This document shows positions 1 to 7,230 of a stretch of 64,000 bases of DNA, piece by piece (the first letter of the stretch is position 1; every line of letters starts with the position of its first letter). The position numbers and the translations under genes are program-made. The notes beneath the pieces were generated by a model. It was not told the DNA's origin. It was given only the letters and a program-made list of their open reading frames with translations, and did no database searches. The stretch comes from Cytophagales bacterium (GTDB lineage Bacteria > Bacteroidota > Bacteroidia > Cytophagales > Cyclobacteriaceae): assembly GCA_027317105.1 (NCBI GenBank), contig DAHVFH010000035.1, positions 59,948 through 123,947 of the forward strand, read 5' to 3'.

Positions 1-105
1 AGACTCACGGTCGAGATAGTTGCTGATCTCTTTAAAAGTAACATTGCTTTTCTGAATCCGCTTGATTATAAGCAGATAGCGTAAAATCGATTCGCGCTTG
101 GCCAT
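1..105 (-). CDS. WYL-type helix-turn-helix regulator, N-terminal fragment
   Basis: The reverse strand reads an open frame of 35 codons from an ATG at 105 to the window edge, so only the start of the gene is present. It begins MAKRESILRYLLIIKRI and continues with a segment ending in NYLDRES. This pattern (KRE-ILRYLLII-R) is how many Bacteroidota WYL-domain transcription regulators begin, where it forms the first helices of the DNA-binding domain. The gene lies 60 bp downstream of the AAA ATPase gene on the same strand and may be cotranscribed with it. The family call rests on a short fragment and the WYL domain itself is outside the window. Confidence 0.55.
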   Translation of the reverse strand, partial: MAKRESILRYLLIIKRIQKSNVTFKEISNYLDRES

Positions 106-165
106 AGAAAATAGTTATTGGTACAAAGCTACTACCCGCATACGACAAAGTATGTCCTGGTCTAT

Positions 166-1281
166 TCAAGCTACACGCGCCATACTAAAACCAATCGGAT
201 TCCTTTTTGAGGCGACTTGGAACTCGGGCTCATCTACATGATAAAGTTCGGCAAGGGTCATGGGCTGCGAGACCATAAAATCATTTGTACCAAGTTTAGC
301 CAGTAACGCTCGTGATTTTTCAATGGACAGCGGGCCAAACTCGTACAATGCCATCAGGCGGCCTTTGCGCAAAAGTGCCTTATCAATGTTGGTAACGGGG
401 GTATTGAACGTGCAGATAAACTGGATGCCCAGGCTGGTGCCAAGAAGTCCATCGGTTAAATTTAATAGCGTGGAGATGCCCGAATTCTTATCCGTGTTGC
501 GCGACACCAGCAGCTCTTCCGCATCTTCAATGATGATAATGGAATTGGGGTGCGCCACCAGCAATCCTACAAACCCCGGATCATCCAAATTTCCGGCCAG
601 CCGTGGCGAAAGGAAGATCACTTCTTTTTTTATTGAAGCTGTGAGGTAACGGATATACGTGGATTTGCCTGTGCCGGGCAAGCCGTGAAGCAAAACCAGC
701 CCGCCTTTATTTTCGTGCTTCAAACTTTTAAGAAGGTCTTTGTGCAAAGGCAATAGATCATCGTTATAGGTTTCGTTTAGTTTCAGCGATAGCTTTTTAT
801 TTTTGATAGGCTTCAGCTCAAAACCTTCCTTCCCCTGCACTACTAAGCTGATCTCGGAGGTAGCTATTTTTTTTGCGAATTTCCGGATAGCCGCTACCAG
901 CAACACAACTTCATCTTCTTTATCAAAACTTATCTCCACGTATTCATCCTCAATTTCGATGTAAATGATAACGCTTTTTGCAAGTATGTACGCTAAGTTT
1001 TCTTCAAAGATTAGGGTGCGTCTTCCTTTTTTGTAACGTTGATAGGAGTATTTTTTTACGATCTCTTTATCCAGCGTAGCCTCGAGCCATTGCGAAAGTT
1101 TTTTGCCATCTATACCGTTAAAAGTTTTCCAGTTGGGGATGGATTGAAAATAGGAACAAAAAACCCGCTTCCAGTTTATGCCATGATCAAACCCGCTGAA
1201 TAAAGTTTGAGGCGATACTTTTAATCTGAGCTGGTTTTGTTGGCTTGTGTTTATTTCCTTTGGCTGCCCGCTTGATTTCAT
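166..1281 (-). CDS. AAA-family ATPase
   Basis: A 371-residue protein with one AAA module in its C-terminal half. The Walker A motif GLPGTGKS lies near residues 200-207 and the Walker B stretch IIIIEDAEE near 245-253. A sensor-1-like CTFNTP follows near 290 and an arginine-rich segment RKGRLMALYEF after it. The hydrophobic run before the two acidic residues and the single-module layout resemble BCS1/CDC48-type AAA proteins rather than STAND or MoxR types. The first 180 residues have no motif I recognise. No signal peptide or membrane span is evident, so a cytosolic remodelling ATPase is likely; the substrate is unknown. Upstream is a promoter element also found before two other genes in the first 6 kb. 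Confidence 0.75.
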   Translation of the reverse strand: MKSSGQPKEINTSQQNQLRLKVSPQTLFSGFDHGINWKRVFCSYFQSIPNWKTFNGIDGKKLSQWLEATLDKEIVKKYSYQRYKKGRRTLIFEENLAYILAKSVIIYIEIEDEYVEISFDKEDEVVLLVAAIRKFAKKIATSEISLVVQGKEGFELKPIKNKKLSLKLNETYNDDLLPLHKDLLKSLKHENKGGLVLLHGLPGTGKSTYIRYLTASIKKEVIFLSPRLAGNLDDPGFVGLLVAHPNSIIIIEDAEELLVSRNTDKNSGISTLLNLTDGLLGTSLGIQFICTFNTPVTNIDKALLRKGRLMALYEFGPLSIEKSRALLAKLGTNDFMVSQPMTLAELYHVDEPEFQVASKRNPIGFSMARVA

Positions 1282-1299
1282 AGACCCTTGTTTTTATTT

Positions 1300-1338
1300 C
1301 AAAACTAAAGGCGGAGTAGGACAAGGGGTGGCGGGGTT
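1300..1338 (-). promoter_or_regulatory. Shared promoter element, copy A (AAA ATPase)
   Basis: On the reverse strand CCGCCACCCCTTG is followed by exactly 14 bp and then TAGTTTTG, a match to the Bacteroidota -7 box TAnnTTTG. The box ends about 18 bp before the ATG at 1281. The same arrangement recurs at 4770-4806 and 5689-5727. Confidence 0.55.
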
Positions 1339-1360
1339 AATAGTTTATCCTTATATATTT

Positions 1361-3580
1361 CTATTCGATAATTTTCAAATCCTTTGACCATTCTGAGAAT
1401 CCAAAAGAATTATAAAAATGCTCGAACAAAAATAAGACTCTATTTTCTACACCTTGTTGCCATGCTATTCTTCTTTTTTCAGGCCATTCCCGTGGCTCAC
1501 CCCCTGCTTTTTTCCATAGATCAAAATCATCAAGATTTATGAAAGACGCAGAAATAAAATCTCTATTTGACTTGAATAAAAGCTCTTTTGCGACAGAATC
1601 TAATTGTGAGCCATCTTCATTCATTCTCATTTTATTGGTGTGACAATTATCTTTGTCAGAACGATTTGCCCAACTTGGCCAAATTCTCAGGTTACCAATT
1701 GAATTTATGTATAGATAACGATTATTACCGATAAACTTATCAATATCTTGCTTGTCAGCAATTCCAGTTTCTGGATACCTTGAAATTAAGTGAGAATAAG
1801 GAACTATATGGTCGCAATCATAGGGCGTATCATAAGCATCATTGCTCATTGGATCATACCCCACAAACCATTTGGAAACATATTCTCTCTGAAACCAAAG
1901 AAGCAGCTCTTTTTTTGGCCAAATATTCCAAAAAACATTTCTAAAATCTCTATAAATATCGCCCGCATCACCCATTACCTCATCCCAGTTACGAAGAAAT
2001 CCTTTAGCATTTTCGATTAAGGTAGTTTGGAAGTTTTCAACATTCGGAATTTCAATTGCAATTTCATCAATTAACCATTGCTTGTAAATTTCAAGGTCAG
2101 GGAATAAATCATTGTTTATTCTTAAAAGTTCAACAGCCTTTTTCGATGCCTTATTATAATCAGTGACACCAAGAAATGAATATATCAAATAACGAAGTAT
2201 CGGTTTTCTACTTCTTTCATCATTATTTGAATCATTATTGTAAAGCCAAATGAGAATTGGGTGAACCATTGTAGGTTTTATTGAAAGCAAAAGTTTTCTC
2301 GGCAGCCCAATATCTTGATTTCCTCTGTATGAAACTAAATACAGAAATCTTTCAACTATTGAATGAAAAGTGGGCTTGTCATTTGATGGTGTTAAAAGGT
2401 TTTTCATTGCATTTAAAAACGAACCCGAACCCTCCTTTTCCCCAATCCACTTTCTAAAATTCGAAACATTTGAATTCGCATCATCATTTTTATCTAGGTT
2501 AAAACGGGCTATCCTTGTTGCCGCCATCACAACTTCAGTTGAAGAAAATAGATAGCCAATACCTTCATCAGTCACAATTTTCGAGACTAGATCATAAGCC
2601 TCATCCCAACTAGACTTTAATAATGAATATGCCAGCTCTTCTCCATTCAAAGGTGTTCCAGCTGAATTTATTCTTCTAAATAATACTTCGACAGGGTCTT
2701 GAACTTGCGAAGAACCATTTGCCTCATTTTGCCCCTTTCTTTGCTCTTGAAAAAGAAATGTTACAGCCCGTATTCTCTTACAAGGATCTGATGAATCAAG
2801 CAAATTCCTTATTGCATCAATAATCAAAGAAAAATGTTTTGTAGGTTCTGAATTTGACTCTAAACGGAATCTTTTTGGAATAAATTCTAAAACCTTTTTC
2901 CACTCCGGTTGAACAAATCTTTCATTATAGCCACCACATAAAGCAATTAAAGAATCAAAAGGCATTGGCAAGTTGCTTTTTAAAGGCCACGAATATTTAT
3001 TACAATAGTCCTCACCTTTATCGCAAAGATTTAATTTAACATCATAATCATACCGAATGCTATCACCATAAAGATCCCTTCTTGCATCGTGTTTTAAATT
3101 TTCACGTAATTTTTCATGAGGATTCTCGTTATCCATTCCCCAAGGTTGATATTTTGTTATCAGCCGAAATAAAAATTGGCGGTCATTAAATTCAGAATTG
3201 TCGAATAATAATCTAGGATCTAAATCTATCCATAATCTTGAATCCGAGTTTGGTTTAAAGCCAAGTAAAATGGCTCTTGTCCGTTGTTGTCCATCTAAAA
3301 GAAAATAACCATCATCACGTGATTTGGTCTGCTCTTTTGAATAAATGCTTCTAGTTGTGTCTGCTTTTTTTCTTGGTGATAACAAAAAACTACCAATGGG
3401 AAAACCTCTCAATATTGAATCCCACAACCGCTCTACTTGATACGAATTCCACACCGAGTTTCTTTGTATGGGTGGAAGTTGAATACTCTCATAATCAGAA
3501 TTCGCTTTATCTAAAAACCAACTTACGTAATCTGTAATGGGTTTAAAGTCAATGTCTGCCTTTGAAAATAGTTTGGTCAT
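1361..3580 (-). CDS. DUF262/DUF1524 protein, GmrSD-like (putative restriction or defence nuclease)
   Basis: A 739-residue protein with the two-part layout of GmrSD-type type IV restriction systems fused in one chain. Near residues 37-60 is the DUF262 signature (PPIQRNSVWN, then LWDSILRGFPIGSF), and near 95 is LLDGQQRT, the DGQQR motif of the ParB/Srx-like NTP-binding DUF262 domain. Near 585-597 is YDCDHIVPYSHL, an HNH-type DHI-P-S core, followed by GNLRIWPS and NRSDKDN, typical of DUF1524 nucleases. Known relatives cleave modified phage DNA; that function is inferred here. The gene is visibly more AT-rich than hslU or lon, consistent with transfer. Immediately downstream of its 5' end lie a broken TM2 copy and an Mrr-like gene, so this looks like a small accessory defence patch. 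Confidence 0.8.
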   Translation of the reverse strand: MTKLFSKADIDFKPITDYVSWFLDKANSDYESIQLPPIQRNSVWNSYQVERLWDSILRGFPIGSFLLSPRKKADTTRSIYSKEQTKSRDDGYFLLDGQQRTRAILLGFKPNSDSRLWIDLDPRLLFDNSEFNDRQFLFRLITKYQPWGMDNENPHEKLRENLKHDARRDLYGDSIRYDYDVKLNLCDKGEDYCNKYSWPLKSNLPMPFDSLIALCGGYNERFVQPEWKKVLEFIPKRFRLESNSEPTKHFSLIIDAIRNLLDSSDPCKRIRAVTFLFQEQRKGQNEANGSSQVQDPVEVLFRRINSAGTPLNGEELAYSLLKSSWDEAYDLVSKIVTDEGIGYLFSSTEVVMAATRIARFNLDKNDDANSNVSNFRKWIGEKEGSGSFLNAMKNLLTPSNDKPTFHSIVERFLYLVSYRGNQDIGLPRKLLLSIKPTMVHPILIWLYNNDSNNDERSRKPILRYLIYSFLGVTDYNKASKKAVELLRINNDLFPDLEIYKQWLIDEIAIEIPNVENFQTTLIENAKGFLRNWDEVMGDAGDIYRDFRNVFWNIWPKKELLLWFQREYVSKWFVGYDPMSNDAYDTPYDCDHIVPYSHLISRYPETGIADKQDIDKFIGNNRYLYINSIGNLRIWPSWANRSDKDNCHTNKMRMNEDGSQLDSVAKELLFKSNRDFISASFINLDDFDLWKKAGGEPREWPEKRRIAWQQGVENRVLFLFEHFYNSFGFSEWSKDLKIIE

Positions 3581-3651
3581 TTTGCATTAGGGTTATCTTA
3601 CATCACTATTTGCGACAAATTAAATTTACGAAAGTTTTCAATAAAGCCTCG

Positions 3652-3786
3652 CCTTCGTAATACTCGCAATTTCATTCGTGGTTTAGCGCAATGTTTTTAA
3701 TTCTTCAGTGGTATTATACTGATCAACCTGTGAGCCGGAGGGTGAACAAATCTATGCACCAATGCTAAATATTCCTCCTGTTATGG
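3652..3786 (-). pseudogene. Broken copy of the 3' end of the TM2-domain gene
   Basis: Read on the reverse strand this stretch gives ITGGIFSIGA, a stop, then ICSPSGSQVDQYNTTEELKTLR, a stop, then TTNEIASITKA (the last two segments in one frame). It parallels the C-terminal 45 residues of the intact TM2 protein at 4452-4709 (ITGGVFGFGALIDL, GSQVDQYNTNEELKTL, ANEIASITK). The similarity also holds at the DNA level over roughly 130 bp and fades upstream of ITGG. It is therefore a diverged direct repeat of the neighbouring gene's end carrying two stop codons. The Mrr-like gene lies between this relic and the intact copy. Confidence 0.8.
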
Positions 3787-3838
3787 TTTTCGATAACTAC
3801 CTGGTTTTTTTTATCGTCTTAATAGGATTGGTTAGCAG

Positions 3839-4378
3839 TCAAAGAATAAGTTCGGCACCATACTTCAAAACAAACTTGGCTACTTCTTCACCAGCAATTA
3901 GTCCAATTGGTTTGTTAAGTTTATTGCAAAGTGCTTCAATTGCTTCTTCTAAATTTTTTGTGCTTTCCGCTGTCGTGATTATCAAACCCGTTGTCGCTTG
4001 AAATTTAGCCATTGCATCTTCTATTTGCTCAACCGCATGGGTTTCCCAATGCTGTCCGATGAAAGATTTTACCTGCACAACAAGCTTCTCTTCTCTCTCT
4101 AAATTGCTAACAGATAGTCCGGATTTATATGTAACAATTAAATCTGCCCCATTATCAGTTCCCTGGCCTTTTTGCTTACCATGTTCAATTACACTTAAAA
4201 CACTGGGCACTTTGCGTAACACTTGAGCAATGAAATTTTCGAGCTTATCAGCTGGATGCGTCTTCTGAATTGTGTTTGTGATATCCTTAAGTAATGGAGC
4301 TAAATCTTGCTTTAGGTAAAATATACCAACACTCTCACCATCCTTTTTCCCAAACGATTCCGCTTTGAAAAGTGCCAT
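3839..4378 (-). CDS. Mrr-like restriction endonuclease-fold protein
   Basis: A 179-residue protein with a PD-(D/E)xK nuclease core of the Mrr type. GTDNGADLIV (Asp79) is followed by a strand KLVVQVKSF in which Gln102 and Lys104 give the Q-x-K variant common in Mrr-family enzymes; the helix after it ends in TTGLIITTAE, resembling the usual core strand after the active site. Such enzymes cut DNA, often methylated or foreign DNA. No methyltransferase is adjacent, so a type IV-like or solitary role is inferred. The gene sits between a TM2 gene and a relic of the same TM2 gene and next to the DUF262 gene, consistent with acquisition of a defence cassette here. Confidence 0.72.
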   Translation of the reverse strand: MALFKAESFGKKDGESVGIFYLKQDLAPLLKDITNTIQKTHPADKLENFIAQVLRKVPSVLSVIEHGKQKGQGTDNGADLIVTYKSGLSVSNLEREEKLVVQVKSFIGQHWETHAVEQIEDAMAKFQATTGLIITTAESTKNLEEAIEALCNKLNKPIGLIAGEEVAKFVLKYGAELIL

Positions 4379-4451
4379 GTTATTTTTTGTTAACTAGGTT
4401 TTGGTTTCCTCCTTAAATAGATAATCAACTTACATTTCTCGTGAATATTTC

Positions 4452-4709
4452 CTACGACAATCTTGATTTTGTAATACTGGCAATCTCGTTAGCCGTTGTC
4501 CGCAGTGTTTTTAGTTCTTCGTTGGTGTTGTATTGATCCACCTGTGAGCCGAGTGTGAACAAATCGATCAGCGCACCAAAGCCAAACACACCGCCTGTGA
4601 TAATCCAAATAATTCCCGTACCGATTTTCCAAAGATAAAAGCGGTGAAGACCCAGCCAGCCAAAAATACTGATGAGCCAAAGAAAATACGCGAACCCTTT
4701 TGATTTCAT
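4452..4709 (-). CDS. TM2 domain-containing membrane protein
   Basis: An 85-residue protein with the TM2 layout: a first helix (FAYFLWLISIFGWLGLHRFYL), the conserved GLHRFYLWKIGTGIIW turn, and a second helix running through GGVFGFGALIDLFTLG. After the helices comes a short hydrophilic tail QVDQYNTNEELKTLR. TM2 proteins are small inner-membrane proteins, often of unknown role, with a DRF-like or HRF motif between the helices; here it is HRF. A degenerate duplicate of the last 45 codons lies about 670 bp away at 3652-3786. The upstream region carries copy B of the shared promoter element. Confidence 0.88.
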   Translation of the reverse strand: MKSKGFAYFLWLISIFGWLGLHRFYLWKIGTGIIWIITGGVFGFGALIDLFTLGSQVDQYNTNEELKTLRTTANEIASITKSRLS

Positions 4710-4769
4710 AATGATTTGAAATTAAGTGCTGCCTACTCTGTTCAGTTTTCGGCTTCCCTGTGATGAATC

Positions 4770-4806
4770 CAAAAGTAGAAGGTGCCTGCGCCAAGGGGTG
4801 TCGCGG
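4770..4806 (-). promoter_or_regulatory. Shared promoter element, copy B (TM2 gene)
   Basis: On the reverse strand CCGCGACACCCCTTG is followed by exactly 14 bp and TACTTTTG, matching TAnnTTTG. It lies 60 bp upstream of the TM2 start codon, giving a longer leader than copies A and C. Confidence 0.5.
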
Positions 4807-4838
4807 TGAAAATATTTATGAATTTATGATAGGGTTAT

Positions 4839-5669
4839 TCATAAGTTCCATTCGTCCTCCTTGTATTGTATGAGCGTAGAACTGCCATCAGGAAATATTT
4901 TCCTATTGTCTTGGTTGTGCATCACGATATCAAACCAAATCATATTTACTTCATAAACATGATCTCCCAGATGCGATTGATCGAGCAGATCGTGCATCAG
5001 GTAACAATACTTTTCATCTAAAGCTGGCCAGCCGGGTTCTGCCCAGTCTTCTTTATCACACAAAAGGTTGTATTCCTTTTTTTCGGGCAATAAATCCTGG
5101 GCGTTGAAAGTTGTCCGGTAAGTATGTGCCGGATCTCCTTCATTGCAGGAGATGTAGTAATCCACTTCAACTTCCACCCTATAATCAACCGTAAATAATT
5201 CACCGTTTTCTTTTCTTAGCTCGCAATGCCTCACCAACTCAAGAGCTCGCGCTACAATCTGGTGTTCGCGAACAGTGAGCATTTTGTTCAGCTTGTTAAG
5301 GAATTCTATTTCGGCAGGTGTCAACGCTATCGCTTTGTATTCCTCTCCGCCTAGGGTTTGCAAACTTTTACGCACCGCTCCATAAAACCAAAATTCAGGC
5401 TGTTCTCCATTTTGAGATTTCGGATTTGCAAGATGTTCGTCAACGGCAGTGATAAACCCTTGCATCCCCACCTCCATCTGTTTGGCCATCGGAATGCCAA
5501 TAACCTGTTCATTTTGTACGGTGTTCAAAATGTACGGCATCTTCAACAGGCACAAATGAACCAGTGCCACCTTATCGCCTTGTTCAATTTTCTTTAGCAA
5601 TTGGGTTTCGTTCTGGTCAATCAGAAAAGTTGACCGGATAAATTTTACATCTATTATTCGATTTTGCAT
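4839..5669 (-). CDS. Uncharacterised protein with sigma-70 region-2-like N-terminus
   Basis: A 276-residue soluble protein I cannot assign to a named family. Residues about 20-105 follow the spacing of sigma-70 regions 1.2 to 2: LLKKIEQGDKVALVHL, then PYILNTVQNEQ, then QMEVGMQGFITAVDEHL, then FWFYGAVRKSL, recalling the sigma pattern IEQGD-A---L, D-IQEG-IGL--AV, F-TYA---IR. The rest (for example TVDYRVEVEVDYYIS and a Trp/Asp-rich C-terminus) does not look like sigma region 4. So it may be a diverged sigma-like or anti-sigma-like protein; this is inference from spacing, not from a profile. A perfect 9-bp inverted repeat touches the ATG, and copy C of the shared promoter lies just upstream. Confidence 0.5.
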   Translation of the reverse strand: MQNRIIDVKFIRSTFLIDQNETQLLKKIEQGDKVALVHLCLLKMPYILNTVQNEQVIGIPMAKQMEVGMQGFITAVDEHLANPKSQNGEQPEFWFYGAVRKSLQTLGGEEYKAIALTPAEIEFLNKLNKMLTVREHQIVARALELVRHCELRKENGELFTVDYRVEVEVDYYISCNEGDPAHTYRTTFNAQDLLPEKKEYNLLCDKEDWAEPGWPALDEKYCYLMHDLLDQSHLGDHVYEVNMIWFDIVMHNQDNRKIFPDGSSTLIQYKEDEWNL

Positions 5670-5690
5670 GTGCCTTATGATTAAGGCACA
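5669..5690. promoter_or_regulatory. Perfect inverted repeat at the start codon (operator or hairpin)
   Basis: TGTGCCTTA, a 4-bp spacer TGAT, then TAAGGCACA: a perfect 9-bp inverted repeat. Its left end overlaps the first base of the ATG at 5669 and its right end touches the -7 box of copy C. As DNA it would be an operator over the transcription start; as RNA it would fold a hairpin abutting the start codon. Either way it is placed to control the sigma-like gene. Confidence 0.5.
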
Positions 5691-5727
5691 AATGTGGCAA
5701 GGGACTAAGCCAAGGGGTGGCGGAGTT
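5689..5727 (-). promoter_or_regulatory. Shared promoter element, copy C (sigma-like gene)
   Basis: On the reverse strand CTCCGCCACCCCTTG is followed by exactly 14 bp and CACATTTG, one mismatch from TAnnTTTG. Start codon at 5669. Confidence 0.5.
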
Positions 5728-5762
5728 CTATTTCATTAGTTGGTTTGAATGAATTGTAGTAG

Positions 5763-7163
5763 CTACAATATATACTCACTCAAATCCCTATTCTTGATCA
5801 ACCCATTGAGTTTTTCTTTTACCATCGCTTTGGAAATTTTTATTTCGCCCGAAGAAATTTTATCCGGAACGTCAAATAAAAATTCGTTGAGCAGTCGGCT
5901 CATGACGGTATGCAGTCTGCGCGCACCGATGTTTTCAATTTCGGCATTGATATCAAAAGCGGTTTGCGCCACCTCGTTGATCGCTTCATCATCAAAGGAA
6001 ATTACAACATCTTCAGCCGCAAACAAAGCCTGATATTGGCGGGTAAGTGCGTTTTTTGGTTCTTTCAATATCCTCACAAAATCATCCTTCGTAAGATTGT
6101 CTAATTCCACTCGGATTGGGAAACGTCCCTGCAATTCTGGAATCAAGTCAGAAGGCTTTGAAATATGAAAGGCACCGGCCGCGATAAACAGCACATGATC
6201 GGTATTGATCACACCGTGTTTGGTGTTCACCGAGGTACCTTCTACAATAGGCAATAAATCGCGTTGCACCCCTTCCCTGCTCACATCCGGACCACTGCCG
6301 CCTTTCTTGCTCGCTCCCGAAGCGATCTTATCAATTTCGTCAATAAAAATAATTCCCGCATCTTCTGCCTTGCGGATCGCCTCCTCTTTCACTTCATCCA
6401 TGTCGATGAGTTTGGCCGCTTCTTCTTCCAACAACACTTTCCTCGCCTCGGCCACCGTCAGCTTTCTTTTCTTGGGCTTTTTAGGCATCATGCCACTGAT
6501 CATCTCCTGCAGGTTCATCATCGACACTTCATCCATCATGCCCGCTCCGATCATACCCACACCCGGGGCACCGCTCTGCTTAATATCAATTTCAATTTTT
6601 CTGTTTTCCAGTTCGCCATTTTTTATCTTCTCGCGAAAGAGCGTCCTAGTGCGCTCGTTCAGCTCCGCATCGTCCTTTGGTGGTTGCTCGCTTTGACTTC
6701 CATCTGTTGTTGTAATGGCGAAGCCTGCCGACTTGCGCATGGGTGGAATGAGGGCATCCAAAATAATTTCTTCAACAGCCTGAGCCGCCTTTTCCTTCAC
6801 CTCTTCTTTCTTTCGCGTTTTCACCATGTTCACGGATTGCTCTACTAAATCGCGCACCATGCTCTCAACATCACGACCCACATAGCCCACTTCTGTAAAT
6901 TTAGAAGCCTCAATTTTCACGAAAGGGGCATCAGCAATTTTGGCAAGCCGTCTTGCAATTTCAGTCTTCCCCACGCCCGTGGCGCCAATCATCAGAATAT
7001 TATTCGGAATGATTTCATCTTTCATTTCCGCATTGGCATTCATTCGCCTCCAGCGGTTGCGCAAAGCAATGGCCACGTTTCGTTTCGCCTCGTTCTGCCC
7101 CACGATGTATTTATCAAGTTCGGCAACAATTTGCCGGGGAGTAAGATAAGATGTATTTAGCAT
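5763..7163 (-). CDS. hslU: ATP-dependent protease ATPase subunit HslU
   Basis: A 466-residue protein colinear with HslU (ClpY) throughout. It opens with the family hallmark LTPRQIVAELDKYIVGQ and has Walker A GATGVGKT at residues 60-67, followed by EASKFTEVGYVGRDVESMVRDL. The variable I domain spans roughly residues 110-245 and includes GMMPKKPKKRKLTV. Walker B IIFIDEID lies near 271-278 and sensor-2 GARRLHTVMSRLLNE near 415. HslU unfolds substrates and feeds them to the HslV peptidase; the C-terminal tail ending SEYIL is what docks into HslV. hslV is not adjacent, so it must lie elsewhere. lon lies immediately upstream on the same strand, making a protein quality-control pair. Confidence 0.97.
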   Translation of the reverse strand: MLNTSYLTPRQIVAELDKYIVGQNEAKRNVAIALRNRWRRMNANAEMKDEIIPNNILMIGATGVGKTEIARRLAKIADAPFVKIEASKFTEVGYVGRDVESMVRDLVEQSVNMVKTRKKEEVKEKAAQAVEEIILDALIPPMRKSAGFAITTTDGSQSEQPPKDDAELNERTRTLFREKIKNGELENRKIEIDIKQSGAPGVGMIGAGMMDEVSMMNLQEMISGMMPKKPKKRKLTVAEARKVLLEEEAAKLIDMDEVKEEAIRKAEDAGIIFIDEIDKIASGASKKGGSGPDVSREGVQRDLLPIVEGTSVNTKHGVINTDHVLFIAAGAFHISKPSDLIPELQGRFPIRVELDNLTKDDFVRILKEPKNALTRQYQALFAAEDVVISFDDEAINEVAQTAFDINAEIENIGARRLHTVMSRLLNEFLFDVPDKISSGEIKISKAMVKEKLNGLIKNRDLSEYIL

Positions 7164-7230
7164 CAGGGAATAGTTAATTGTTATTCGTTAATGGTCTGTA
7201 GGTAATTGCAATTCGTTTCACTATTAACAA

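Noticed and set aside
4489..4794. 101-codon frame overlapping the TM2 gene and its promoter
   Set aside because: It is a second frame over the clear TM2 gene with no signal of its own.
6264..6848. Long open frame opposite hslU
   Set aside because: It lies wholly antisense to the unambiguous hslU gene, has no recognisable motif and is explained by the base composition of that gene.
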